From Sycon ciliatum (taxonomy: Eukaryota; Porifera; Calcarea; Leucosolenida; Sycettidae): a stretch of 64,000 bases of DNA. The position numbers and the translations under genes were made by a program. Below, one piece after another: positions 12,416 through 22,987 of this stretch (position 1 is the first letter of the stretch; every line of letters begins with the position of its first letter). The notes beneath the pieces are model-generated. The model made no database searches and was not told the origin of the DNA. It was given only the letters and a program-made list of their open reading frames with translations. The stretch is from the NCBI RefSeq assembly GCF_964019385.1, contig NC_088655.1:6480658-6544657 (forward strand), read 5' to 3'.

Positions 12416-12514
12416 CGAAGTTTTCGCTTCCAATGGGTGTCCAGCATTAAGTAGATGTTCTAGTACGGACACATGACCTTCCTGTGCTGCATAGTGGAGT
12501 GGTGTCCAATCATC
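12416..12514 (-). CDS. Single exon encoding one ankyrin repeat
   Basis: Minus-strand block of exactly 99 bases (33 codons) flanked by a 3' splice site (ttacttccag, AG at 12516-12515) and a 5' splice site GTAAGT starting at 12415. The translation begins DDWTPLHYAAQEGHV and continues SVLEHLLNAGHPLEA, which matches the ankyrin consensus (TPLHxAAxxGHxxxVxxLLxxGAxxxA) along its full 33 residues. The exon is phase 0 on both sides, the usual symmetric one-repeat exon of ankyrin-repeat genes. I did not find neighbouring repeat exons; they may lie beyond the repeats or outside the window. It is too clean to be a chance frame, but which ankyrin protein it belongs to cannot be told. Confidence 0.75.
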
Positions 12515-12547
12515 CTGGAAGTAACATCATTAATGAATACAAACCAT

Positions 12548-12647
12548 GTACACACAAACACACACAAACACATACACATACATACATACACATGCACACA
12601 TACACGCATATGCGCGCACGTGCGTGAGCACACATGCACACAAGCGC

Positions 12648-12689
<42 letters not shown>

Positions 12690-12738
12690 ACACACACACA
12701 CTCACACACACACACACACACACTCACACACACACAGA
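12548..12738. repeat. (CA)n-rich microsatellite
   Basis: Imperfect CA/CACG/CATA tract beside the ankyrin exon, in its upstream intron if the exon is real. Confidence 0.9.
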
Positions 12739-12847
12739 GAAACACAAACACATACATACATTTAGTTAGTAAAGACAACACAGGCACTGGCATAGAGAGT
12801 TCCACATCCTTATCGATGAAAAATTAATTGGGAATTGATGCCTTCTA

Positions 12848-13206
12848 CAGTGAAACCTGTGGCTAACGACCACCCCTTGGGGCCAGAGAAAGTGGTCTTT
12901 AGTGGCAGGTGGTCCTAAGCTACAGGTTTGCACCACCCAACCATGTATGAATGTGAGACCTTCCCTGCCTGGCGAAGTGGTCTTTAGTACCAGGCTGGTC
13001 GCTAGTCACGGTGGTCTTTAGTACCAGACTGGTCGCTAGTCGCGTTGATCTTTAGTACCAGGCTGGTCGCTAGTCACGGTGATCTTTAGTACCAGGCTGG
13101 TCGCTAGTCACGGTGGTCTTTAGTACCAGGCTGGTCGCTAGTCACGGTGGTCTTTAGTACCAGGCTGGTCGCTAGTCACGGTGATCTTTAGTACCAGGAT
13201 TTACTG
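12848..13206. mobile_element. pogo/Tigger-like MITE with internal 34-bp repeats
   Basis: Left end cagtgaaacctgtggctaac; right end ggatttactg, whose reverse complement cagtaaatcc matches the left end. TA flanks both sides (12846-12847 and 13207-13208), the target duplication of Tc1/mariner-type elements. Inside are about seven copies of a 34-bp unit (gtggtctttagtaccaggct plus ggtcgctagtcacg). No transposase. This is the compact relative of the element whose same unit makes the 24.6-35.7 kb satellite. Confidence 0.7.
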
Positions 13207-13719
13207 TACTTAGCATCTGAGAAGGTTTGGTCTTCAATTAAGTTGGTTATGGACTTTGAGCAGTGTCAGCTCCAGTGCCGGTTCAAGCAGGTCAGCGACC
13301 CTGGGGGGGGGGGGGGGGAAGGCGGGTTCCTTGGACCCGTTTAAAAAAAGAATTAATAATAGAGAGCTTGGAAGCTCAGGGCCCTACGGTATGCTTTTAT
13401 GCCTAGTTCATCATGCATGTTATTAGAACTGTTGGAAATGTTTTTTTTCCATTGATTGGTTACATCATTGTAATGCAAAAACATTTCAATCGGTTTGAAT
13501 ATGAGTTCCGAAAAAGTAATTGCAGAATTTATTGGGTTATATAAACTTTCTCTTTGCATTCGAGGGTAATACGACACCGTCTACCACCTTGACCTAGGCG
13601 AAAAAACGTAGAGATGTTATGTATTTTTTCATTTCTCCAACTGACGTATTTATTTTTGAGAAGAAGTTTTGAGGCTGCCTGCAGTTTCATAGTATTTACA
13701 CAATTGGGTGAACTTACAC

Positions 13720-14010
13720 ATTCCACAATTCTCTGCAAATCTGAACCATTCCATTATAATACAACGTTTCGGCACTTGGCCATCGTCAGGTAATAACAAT
13801 GAATACCGTGGAAGCCACACAAGAGCAGTATATATGTAGGACTCAGTATAGAGTCCATGCACTTTATGATGTCCAGCACCTTATATAGAGTCCATTGGTC
13901 CAAAATCCACTATACAGAGTCCAGGAGTCCACTTAGTTTTGATCAGCTTCATCCTGCCGCGCAATCCCCTATAAGGAGTACACTTTTTCTACAAGTCCCC
14001 TATTCACGGT
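13720..14010 (+). repeat. Dispersed repeat, copy 1 (empty site of the 17-kb fold-back insertion)
   Basis: Contains gtccattggtccaaaatcca and the stretch around 13770-13842. The reverse complement of the whole recurs at 16720-17000 plus 17767-17890. In this copy the sequence runs uninterrupted through acatatatactg (minus orientation, 13823-13842), where the other copy carries a 766-bp insertion. Confidence 0.75.
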
Positions 14011-14240
14011 CCAGGAGTCCAGTTCATCCAGTCACGCCGTCCTGTGTGTTGTGCCCGAAAGAGAAGAAACACCTTTTCAGTTTTGCTTGCCTCGTGGCAG
14101 CGCATTCCTTTCTTCACTTCAGCCATGGCTGCCAGTTCTGCTGTGCAGTTGCTGACAGTAATCTGTCTCGAGGTAACCAAGGAGGATAAGGAAACGTTCA
14201 AAATCAAATCGGAAAGCAAGCGTCTTGTGGTTCTCTGAAG

Positions 14241-14533
14241 ACGTTTCATCAGTGTGCGGGGTGAAAACAGAAATTGCAGAACGAGAAAAGTTCAGCACAG
14301 TTCAAATCTGACGAGTCAGGTACACTGACACTCTCTTTCGTTCGACGCCACAAGGATCCCCTGTTTGGCTGGCCATTGTTGCCAGTAAGGCGTTTGAACG
14401 GTTTCATCAGAGCGAGGGATGAAAGCAGAAAGTGGAGAACGAGAAACGTTCAGCACAGTTCCAATCTGACGAGTCAGATACACTGACACTCTCTTAAGTT
14501 GGACGCCACAAGGATACCGTGTTTGACTGGACA
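14241..14533 (+). repeat. 155-bp tandem duplication
   Basis: 14241-14371 and 14396-14533 are diverged direct copies, sharing stretches such as gttcagcacagttc and cacaaggat. Just upstream at 14125 is an ATG in good context (gccatgg) opening a 37-codon frame. I cannot show that this is a gene. Confidence 0.6.
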
Positions 14534-14599
14534 AGAGCTGCCTGTACCACCGTGTCAAAAGGCTGTCCAACTACATGGCAGGACGATGACTGAGGTAAG

Positions 14600-15412
14600 G
14601 AAGCTTTTACCCGTTTCGATTGGTCTGCTATTCTGTTGTTATGCTTGAATTTTTCCATTTTCAAGGATCGTATCGCGTTTGTTTGTTGTTGCTTAAATGA
14701 ATGCCCTAAAAGTAATCAACCACTTCGTAATAGTCCTCAAGGACTGCAAGAACTGCCTTTGCATCAATCGTATACGATCGTCTAGCTATCATCAATAATT
14801 TTATTTCATGAGAAATGTATTTTTATCCCTGTGATAATTATGTGAACTCCACGACACTCTTCCTCTACTACTAGGCTCTAGTATGATGTCAAATGCAATT
14901 GGATCCACAACCGCAGTGCCAGTGTACTAGTAGTAGTAGTAGGAGGAGGATTTCTTGTATGCCGATGACAAGAAAAAGCTTCTCAAGCCAATACATGTAC
15001 TTCAAAGTACTCGTATTCCATGAAGTAACCGTTTTGATGTCACAAACATGACATTGTGTCAGTGAAACTGCCTCGTGACAACATATCATTGCATTTCCAT
15101 CTTGGGGAAGACTGACTGACGACAACGCTGTACAGATTGTTTTAAAAAATCATCTCATTTCAATTTAGTTGCAGTGAAGTGAAACACTGTGTACACTATA
15201 TGTATGATGGTGTGTCTGTGCGTTTTGAGTGTGCACAAACGATCTTATTCCTCGTATTACTAATATATTATTGTCCCCACCGTCACCTGTTCACAGGTCA
15301 TTGAGTGGATGGATTTTCATTGAGCATCACATTCGTTGAGAACTTGGTAGTTGTGTGCTCCCATGCATCATTATGGTAATAAGAGTATCCTTGTCCTGTC
15401 TATTTGTTGCAG
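14600..15412. other. Stretch without recognisable gene
   Basis: AT-rich sequence with a consensus-like donor (gaggtaagg) at about 14592-14600 and no matching open block downstream in phase. Possible intron. Nothing else seen. Confidence 0.3.
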
Positions 15413-15478
15413 GTGTGCTGATCTTCAGAAGCTTGCGGAGCTGAGTGCTGCTGAACATTTGCATGGCCATGAGCAATG
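15413..15478 (+). CDS. Possible small internal exon, unknown protein
   Basis: A 66-base block between a good acceptor (tctatttgttgcag) and a donor (aatg|gtgaag). In one phase it reads CADLQKLAELSAAEHLHGHE, a helical leucine/alanine-rich segment, with no stop. I could not connect it in phase with candidate exons on either side, so it may be a chance find. Confidence 0.25.
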
Positions 15479-15716
15479 GTGAAGCTTGCTATTGCCCTCT
15501 CAGCATGTGCTAGTATTATGCTGACTACTGCACTATGTTACTCTCGTACACTACTACATGTATGTAAACGTGCGTGCATCCGCCCAAGTATGCATTCGTT
15601 TCGTGTAATTATTTGTTATCCCTCTTGACTTTACGTGTAAATGGGTGGACGTTTGCATGGCTGTTGGAGTTGCGTGTGTATTGTGTCTCTACTCTTTTCT
15701 TGGCGTTGTATAAGTT

Positions 15717-15728
15717 TGTGTGTGTGTG

Positions 15729-15812
<84 letters not shown>
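15717..15812. repeat. (GT)n microsatellite
   Basis: About 95 bases of GT with one GC interruption. Confidence 0.95.
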
Positions 15813-15815
<3 letters not shown>

Positions 15816-15829
15816 ATAATTTGAAAACA

Positions 15830-16680
15830 AATAATTAATCCTTGGCTCTCCATTATTCTCTTTCGATTCTTGGTTTTTTTCTAGGTATTTTCTTGGCGTT
15901 GTGTGGGTGTGTGCATGTGTGTGCCAGCTAGTTCGGCTGGTAGGTACACTTATGCCTGATTGTGTTGGGTCTGTTGCCAACAGGCTCGGCTGTTTGAAGG
16001 TGTAATGTTGTACCTGCCACCTTTGTTTGTTCCAGGGTTCATATACTTTCTATTGGAAGTATACATACCTGTTAACCATGGACTGCTTCTGGCTAGATTA
16101 ACTCTTGTGTAATCAATGGTGCTAGTGAAGCTTTTATCAGATCCACTCTGATTTAGCCACTCACACTAGTAGCAAATATTACCTTCACTGGGGGCAGGGG
16201 TAACTGCAGTTGGATCCCGGGACGGATACCTGATGCCGTCAATCCTTTTTCTGCACCTTGTCCTCACCCACTTACTGAGGTGTGGTGAGCCCATAAGTGG
16301 GATCATTTTCAAGTCCACCCAGAGTTTTGGGGATTTCAGGGGGTGTCGGCCATTGGGCGGTTCAATAACCAATTGAGTCATCTTTTCTAAGATTCCTTTT
16401 GAGTCTCTCTCCCCTCTCCCGGGGGGACTCACGTGACCAGTTTTGGCAGTGAGCAACAAGTAGTGTGTGTGCGTGCGCAATAATTTGGCAACACTACATG
16501 ATTGAGATATTGTAATTTGCAGCGTCTGCGAAGAGACCACTTGATTTCAGGATTGTGTTTGTAGGGTTTTTCATGTGATGAAGTGGCTGCAGTGGCGCCT
16601 CAATACTTACTTTTATCTTGAGAAGTGAATGATGTAAAGGATTAAAGGGAGAGGCCGTTTTCTGGTTAATATTCACTGCT
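15830..16680. other. Stretch without recognisable gene
   Basis: A 124-codon minus-strand frame (16166-16540) has no motif I recognise. The block around 16270-16440, with direct C/G runs, looks repeat-derived, but I see no second copy in the window. Confidence 0.35.
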
Positions 16681-16719
16681 TACAGCAGATTCTGTGTCTA
16701 ATTTCGAACTCTGGATAGG

Positions 16720-17000
16720 GGATGCCTAATTGGCTGGACTTTATACAGGGAGTGTTGTCCACATAAAGACTCCTTATAGTTGATTTCAAAGTTTGGACTC
16801 CATACAGTTGATTTTGGACCAATGGACCAATGGGTGAAGCCAATTGGCTGGACTCTATACAGGGAGTGATGTCCATCTAAACTTTGAGCTCACAGTTGAT
16901 TCCAAGTTTGGACTCTGTACAGTGGATTTTGGACCAATGAACTCTATATAGGGGTTGGACATCGTATAGGGGCTGGACGCTCTACTGAGTCCAACATATA
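16720..17000 (-). repeat. Dispersed repeat, copy 2, left part
   Basis: Reverse-oriented relative of 13840-14010, itself showing a ~125-bp internal tandem duplication (ggattttggaccaatg occurs at about 16812 and 16924). It continues after the fold-back insertion at 17767. Confidence 0.7.
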
Positions 17001-17766
17001 TACGCAGAGTATAGCGCCAAAAAAAGATGCAAATTATGTCACCTAGTATGCAGAAGGGGGGACAGAGAGAGAGAAGGTGCAACTAGCACATCACGGAGAA
17101 GAAGCAGCAGAAGGTAGCGCGCCATTGCACTGTTCTCTGTGAAGGGAGCGCGCGTGCCATGGTGTTACGTAGAGTGTAGCGCCAAAATAGGGGATGCGAG
17201 TTATGTCACCTCTATGCAGAGGGGGGGGGGGGAGAGAGGTTTGCCACCCGCACCGATGGCAGCGCGCTGGGCAGTAGCAAGCTGTGACTAGTCGACTGTG
17301 AGTATGAGTCAGGTGTGAAGCAGGGAGACAGGGTGATAGGAAACAGGTGTAGAGTGACGACTTGCCCCCGATGGCGGGTCGCCGAGTCGCAGAAAAAGTC
17401 AAAGTATGTCAAGTGTGATGAAGCAGTGTGGTCAAAAAGTCAAAAAGAGGCAAGTGCAGATGGTAGCCCAGGTAATGATAGTGATTCAGTTTTAGTTGCT
17501 TGGTTATTAACAGTTAACACAAGCACCGGCTGAGACTGGCATAGAGGTGACATAACTCGCATCCCTTTTTTTTTGGCGCTACACTCTGCGTAACGCCATG
17601 ACACTCGCGCTCACGTCACAGAGCACAGTGCAATGGCTCGCTACCTTCTGCTGCTTCTTCTCCGTGATGTGCTAGTTGCGACTTCTCTCTCTCTCTGTCC
17701 CCCCCCCCCTCTTCTGGATACTAGGTGACATAATTCGCATCTTTTTTTGGCGCTATACTCTGCGTA
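17001..17766. mobile_element. Fold-back element with ~220-bp inverted arms
   Basis: The left arm 17001-17222 begins tacgcagagtatagcgcc. The right arm 17546-17766 is its reverse complement, ending ggcgctatactctgcgta, with moderate divergence. TATA flanks both ends (16997-17000 and 17767-17770). The related repeat at 13823-13842 shows the uninterrupted site. There is no long ORF inside, so it is non-autonomous. Confidence 0.8.
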
Positions 17767-17931
17767 TATATACTGCTCTTGTGTGGCTTCCACGGTATTC
17801 ATTGTTATTACCTGACGATGGCCAAGTGCCGGAACGTTGTATTATAATGGAATGGTTCAGATTTGCAGAGAATTGTGGAATGGGTGAGTTCACCCAATTG
17901 TGTAAATACTGAAGTGTTTTTTCAAGATAAT

Positions 17932-17999
17932 ATGACCTAGGATTCGAACCCGCACTATCGTCCTGCATGCATTATCCCGGTACACTTCGCATACATACT
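17932..17999 (-). ncRNA. tRNA-like sequence (degenerate)
   Basis: On the minus strand it has a perfect B-box (ggttcgaatcc, 17950-17940) preceded at tRNA-like distance by a poor A-box (tatgcgaagtg). The stems pair poorly. Probably a SINE head or tRNA pseudogene. Confidence 0.3.
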
Positions 18000-18223
18000 C
18001 ATTCTTCCAAGTTGCTTCACGTTATGATCTTGCATTTGAAACCCCTATTTGAATATTGTGGCCAGCTGTCTTTGATGGTACGGTACTGTGGGACAGTTTG
18101 CTGGGACACCTCGAGACTGTTTCCTGGGACACCTCGAGTTGCCCGTTCCGAACGACGTGGTGCTGCTGGCTGGTCAGCGGTGTTTGGCTCAACATCAACA
18201 ACAACTGCAGTGTCGTCCAAGGG

Positions 18224-18877
18224 TTACTTGATGACGTGTCGGCGGTTGCGATGAACAGTGCCGGTGTTTGTCTCCACATTGTACGAACGGTTTGACAGGC
18301 GTTCCACTACTTTCCCTTCCTTCTTCAAGTCTGGGATACACACCTTGCCACCGGACCCTAATGGCGGCAGAGGTCGGGCAGCATGGCGGCTGTCGTAAAC
18401 CTCTTTCTGCTTCTCCTGCAGGGTGTGCTCAGTGGTCAGGAGAGCGGTGATGTCGGGCCATTCTGGGTGAAGCTGCTCTGAAGACGTCATGACGGTCGTG
18501 CGGATACGTCGACCGTACAAAAGCTGAGCTTGCGCAAAGCCGTTGGCTAGTGGCGTGTTGCGATACGCTAGGAGAGCATCAGGCAGACTCAGGTTCTTCT
18601 TGAGAAGCTCCTTAGCAGTTCGGACAGCTCGTTCTCCTTCGCCGTTCGATTGGGGGTAGCGAGGACGGGAGGTTCGGTGACTGAAGTCGTACAAGTAGGC
18701 AAAGCTACGGAAGTCCGCACTTGCAAACTGGGGACCATTGTCACTCACCAGGCATGCTGGGATGCCATGGGTGGCGAAGAGACCATGCAGCTTGGAGACA
18801 ATGCTGGCAGACGTCGTGGAACGCAGCGGGATGACGTCGAGAAATCGCCAGAAGTAGTCAACTACCACCAGGTACAC
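18224..18877 (-). pseudogene. Gypsy integrase core, C-terminal part
   Basis: Begins with YLVVVDYFWRF, the strand following the first catalytic aspartate; then SDNGPQFAS (second D) and NGEGERAV (catalytic E), followed by LLAYRNTPL, all classical integrase blocks. The frame ends in TAA at 18224 but continues after it for about 67 codons with a PRRSERATRG basic tail, so the stop is probably a nonsense mutation. The first catalytic aspartate lies on the far side of the MITE at 18888-19680. Confidence 0.85.
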
Positions 18878-18887
18878 TTTACTATTA

Positions 18888-19680
18888 CTTGGTCCGCGTC
18901 AGCAATATTGTCGCTTATCTTTCAGCTTTGTTATTATGTCGCCAATGCTCACTTGGCAGCCCATTTTATCCCAATTCTGGTTAGTTGGTTAGTTTACGAG
19001 TACCTGAAACGTCTAGCTAGATTTCGGGAGCGACAGGTTGGTGATTATGATTGATACAGCACTGCATCAAAATAGATTATCTTGTCACACTGAGCAGGCA
19101 AAATCAGCGCGACATACCAGAAAATAATCGGCTACTCGGAATCAGTTCCCGGGATTTTACAAAACGGCCGAGATCACTCACATCAGGGATCACTCGCCAA
19201 GTTGAGATCGCAGTTCCCTCACCTCCAGCTCAACGCTCAGAGTATCCAGCGAATCGTGGAGATTTGCAAGTACTGTACGAGTCATCGTCGTTCAAAATAA
19301 ATCTTGCAAAGAACGGCGACTGATTTAAACCACGCAGGCAATCCACGCGAAGTCCTATAGAGAAGGCGATCGTCACGGTCGACTTCCCTTTAGAAACTAG
19401 ACAGGCAGCGGAGAGGAAGAGAGATGAGCTTGCGACAGCGAGAGTATCGATCCTGAACAAAAATTATTTATTTTGTCACCAGCGCCGAGAGCAGCGACGA
19501 GGAGGACCAAAAAAAGTATGAACCCTTCCTTGGACAATAAATTCCTCATGGCCAGTTGTCATTCTGTACCTTACCTTCCATCATACCAAGTTTTATTGTC
19601 TCAAGTGCACTCATTGTTTGTCCAAAGTCTAAGTTCAAATTGTCGAAAGATAGGCGACAATATCGCTGACGCGGACCAAG
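18888..19680. mobile_element. 793-bp MITE inserted in the Gypsy integrase
   Basis: The ends cttggtccgcgtcagcaata (18888 on) and the complement of its mirror (ending gcggaccaag at 19680) form a ~36-bp terminal inverted repeat with two mismatches. TA flanks both sides (18886-18887 and 19681-19682). No transposase ORF. Taking the insert and one TA away leaves the integrase frame continuous across the junction, which independently supports these boundaries. Confidence 0.85.
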
Positions 19681-19682
19681 TA

Positions 19683-20578
19683 TGCTCCATCAGATCGCAG
19701 CCAGTGGTGTGCCATGGGAGCTGAGGGCGCGGAACCGGCTGAAGTGGCTCGCTGTGCTGGAGGCGGTGCTTACAGCAGAAGGGACATGCTACGACCAGTG
19801 CGTATACTTCTTTGGCAAGGCCTGGCCACCACACTGAGTTTCGCGCTAATGCCTTACACTTCGTGGCACCCTGGTGGCTTTCGAGTAGAGTGGTGGCAAG
19901 GACCAAGGCACGCTGCTTGGGTGGCATGACGATCCTGGTGCCTTGATACAGGACGCCATTGCTGCATGACAGTAGGGCACGTTCGTGAAAGAAAGGGTGG
20001 ACTGCATCCTCTACAAGATGGGCTGAGTCGGGCCACCCAGACTTCGTGTACTGCAGGACTTGCTGCAAGACGGTATCTGCTGCAGTGTTAGCCGCAAGCT
20101 CTTCCGCTTTGCGTGCCGAGACGATTTCACTGGTGACCGTTGATATGTGAAGAGAGATCTCTTCCGCCAGCTGAAACGTTGGCGTGTCGACCGACGCGTC
20201 CGGAGCGCGTGATAGGGCGTCCGCTACAACAAGCTGCTTTCCGGGAATATACACAGCTGCGGGGTTGTACTTCAAAAGACGCATGAGCAGTCGCTGGCAG
20301 CGCAGTGGTACACGGTTCAAGTCGCGCTTGTTGATCAGAGGTATCAATGGCTTGTGGTCAGTATGGACCGTCAATGACGGGTCGCCGTACACAAAGCCAT
20401 GGAACCGTTCACAGGCCCAAACCACGGCGAGGCACTCCTTTTCAATTCGCGCATACTGCTGCTCACTCGACGTCGTACGCAACTGGACGGAGACTGCCGT
20501 CGTGGTTCTGCAGCAAAACAGCGCCGAGACCATAGCTACTTTCATCTGCACTGATGACTGTCTGCCGTCTCGCATCAA
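19683..20578 (-). pseudogene. Gypsy RNase H and integrase zinc-finger part
   Basis: Contains IEKECLAVVWACERF and TDHKPLIPL (RNase H), YIPGKQLVVADALSR (the RNase H end signature), then an HHCC-type integrase zinc finger with SHQGATKC...WWPGL...CPFCCKH, and CDLMEH with the first catalytic aspartate of integrase just before the MITE. The frame is open throughout this stretch. The upstream RNase H start (DESSYGLGAVLLQ) is in another frame at 20463-20804. Confidence 0.85.
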
Positions 20579-21112
20579 AGAATGACAGGCAGGGGGTGTC
20601 GGTAGCGAGCAGTTTCAGCCGATCCAGGGCTGCTTGTTGCATTGCAGACCATTTCCAGACTGCGTTGTTGGCCAGCAGAAGACGAAGGGGAGCACTGACT
20701 TCTAACAGATTCGGGATGAACCGTGACATGAAGTTGAACATACCAAGAAGCCGTCGCAGCTCCGTGACATTCTTGGGTGGCTTGAGGTCAGTAACAGCAG
20801 ACACTCTCCGTGGATTCGGCCGCAGACCATCCTTGGAGACAGAAACTTCACTTCACTCTTCCTACAGTGACACTTGGACTCATAGACGGTCACGTTGGCT
20901 TTCTTGAGGATGTCGAAAACAGCCTCCAGGTTTCGATCATGCTCCTCAACGGTGCGTCCAGAGACGATGATGTCATCCATATACACGGTGACACCAGGGA
21001 GCTGATCCAGGAGGTTGGTGATGCGCTTCTGAAAAATCTCTGGTGCCAAAGTAATGCCGAATGGCAGCCGTTTGAAGCAATACCGGCCAACCGGTGTGAT
21101 GAATGTCGTCAA
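20463..21112 (-). pseudogene. Gypsy reverse transcriptase, palm and thumb, two frames
   Basis: The upper piece (20702-21112) has FKRLPFGITLAPEIFQ and the catalytic VYMDDIIV. The lower piece (20463-20804) has LRRLLGMFNFMSRFIP and the RNase H start DESSYGLGAVLL. They overlap in different frames near 20750-20800, so at least one indel separates them. Confidence 0.85.
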
Positions 21113-21206
21113 GTGCGCAGCGTGTGGCGCGAGCGGCAGTTGTCAAAACCCATTAGCTGCGTCTAGTGTTGAGAACACCGTGGCATCAGGCAGCGAGGAA
21201 AGCGCG

Positions 21207-22046
21207 TCATCCAGTGTTGGCAGCTGAACAAGTTTCTCGTTTCACGCATGCGTTGAGGCGCTTCAAATCAACGCAGATGCGCACTTTCCCATTGGGCTTT
21301 AACACTGGAACTATTGGTAAACACCAATCAGTCGGCTCATCCACCTTTGCGATAATGTCACCTTCTTCCATGGGTGCCAGTTCGTCGCGCACTTTTGAGT
21401 AGAGGTGGTGAGGCACTCTTCGGGGAGTCATGCAGTGGTAAGGTGTGGCTTCAGGCTTCAGCTGGATGTTTACAGCTGGGCCCTTCATACACTGTACCAA
21501 CTCAGGTTTGCTGTACACAGATCCCAGGCGCTGGATCAAACCGAGATCAGAGCATGCTGACCGACTAAGGAGGCAAGTGGTAGCTCCTCCCAGGACATAC
21601 ACAGGAATGTCTGTGGATCTGTGGCGATGTGAGCAGTGTGCTGTGAAAACGCCATGAACAGGTAAGAGGTGATCAACAGGGCCACGTAGCTGAATGGTGG
21701 AGGCAGAAAGGCTAGGTGTTGGCGACAGTTGTTTGAAAGCCGTCAATGACATCGTTGTAACATCCGCGCCGGTGTCCAACTTGAATAGAACAGGGCGGTT
21801 TCCAACTCGCACATCAGCAAACCACGGTGAAGTAGGCCCACACGACTCAGCAGAACCGATGAATACAGTTTTACTGTCACTGTCACGCACTGGTGCAGAC
21901 TCGGAGACATCGGATACCTGACGTTTGGACCGACACACTTGTGCGAAGTGATTTCGCTTGCCGCACGCATTACACGACTTGCCGCGAACTGGGCACTTAC
22001 CCTGAGCATGAGCTCGGCCACAGTTCCAGCACTCCCCGGGCGCCAC
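21207..22046 (-). pseudogene. Gypsy zinc knuckles, protease and RT N-terminus
   Basis: Two CCHC knuckles (CWNCGRAHAQGKC and CNACGKRNHFAQVC, residues 7-39), then a retropepsin with LDTGADVTTMS (residues about 94-104), then the RT start with LPIVPVLKPNGKVRICVDLK near the end. The frame breaks at about 21207-21240 before the RT palm. Confidence 0.88.
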
Positions 22047-22760
22047 TGTTGGGCTGCTGCTGTGTGGGTTCCTTGCGTCCCGAGTCCCCAGGGCGGTGAG
22101 AGACCGCTGATGAGGTCACTGGCTTCGATACGTACGAAGCAGCTGCAGAGCGACCCTGAGCTGTAGCCTGGTCCTCAACTTTCTCCGCTTGCCGGGCATG
22201 CGCGAGTGCCTTGGCAAGGGTCTGTTCGGACGCCTCCTTCATCTGGATCTCACGGCTGACGCGTTTCTTGCTCATGTGCGCCACAACACGGTCCCTGATC
22301 TGGTTTTCTTTCTCTTCGCCAAAGCCACAGAATTCGGCAGTTGAATGGGGTTTTTTTTCACCCTGAAGATAGGCCAGGCCCGAAAATTTGGTGCATTCCA
22401 TTTATATCTAATATTATTTGTTTTGTTTGGAAGTGAAGTGAACGTATGCAGCGAAGAGACCGTAGTTGGAGAGTTTGAAGTGAGGTACCCTATAATGTGT
22501 GAATGGCTGCAATGGAGTCTGCGAGTCCTTAGAAAAGAATTCGGCTTCCTTGTATAGATCGTGGACAAATTCCTCTCGATTTTGTCCTGGTCGTTGGATG
22601 AGGTATTCGAATTGCGCCCGCTCGTGGACGACATTCGTTGCAGGACGGAAGTACGTGTCGAATGCTTCGACAACCTCAGCATATTTTTTTTGTCGGCGGC
22701 GGACAAGCCCAGCTGGTATTCAAACACAGGGTCGGCGTCGGGTCCGAGACTATACAGTAA
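22047..22760 (-). pseudogene. Gypsy gag remnant with nested insertion
   Basis: Downstream of the insertion the minus strand reads CGFGEEKENQIRDRVV, typical of Gypsy gag. Upstream of it, in another frame, it reads FEYLIQRPGQNREEFVHDLY, the usual 'FxxRxQxxGExxxxFxxxL' gag block. The two halves are split by the insertion at 22339-22535. Confidence 0.7.
22339..22535. mobile_element. 197-bp insertion with 10-bp target duplication in gag
   Basis: AGAATTCGGC stands on both sides (22329-22338 and 22536-22545). The insert has no obvious terminal inverted repeats and contains a run of eight T (eight A on the minus strand). A 10-bp duplication fits a retroposed SINE-like piece or a Mutator-type element; I cannot decide. 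Confidence 0.6.
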
Positions 22761-22987
22761 AGTGAACTGTCGTTGTCAATGAAACAAAATTGAACTATTA
22801 TAGAAAGAAAAGAAACATGTTTCTATTATTCCCTGTACTTAGCCATAATGAGAAGGGAACGAAAACGTTCGGTTGCTAAATTGTCTTTACTGAACTGTGT
22901 GGATTGCGCCGGTGCTGACACCATTTCTTTCGAAATTGGATACACCTTCAATTATTTCCTTATGTTATAGAAATTCAGAAAGTGGTG

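Larger units (their letters stand above)
18017..22760 (-). mobile_element. Gypsy-type LTR retrotransposon, broken, with nested insertions
   Basis: Minus-strand order from high to low coordinate: gag (about 22760-22050), two zinc knuckles, protease, reverse transcriptase, RNase H, integrase zinc finger, integrase core, basic tail (to about 18020). This is the canonical Gypsy order with RNase H before integrase. LTRs were not identified. A 793-bp MITE interrupts integrase (18888-19680) and a 197-bp insertion interrupts gag (22339-22535). Frameshifts lie near 21165-21240, 20800 and 20530, and a TAA stands at 18224-18226. Not functional. Confidence 0.85.

Noticed and set aside
12460..12827. CA-repeat frames (Cys/Val and His/Thr) beside the ankyrin exon
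   Set aside because: Microsatellite translation on both strands.
14125..14238. Possible first coding exon (MAASSAVQLL...) with strong start context
   Set aside because: No donor joins it in phase to the candidate exon at 15413, and the product has no known motif.
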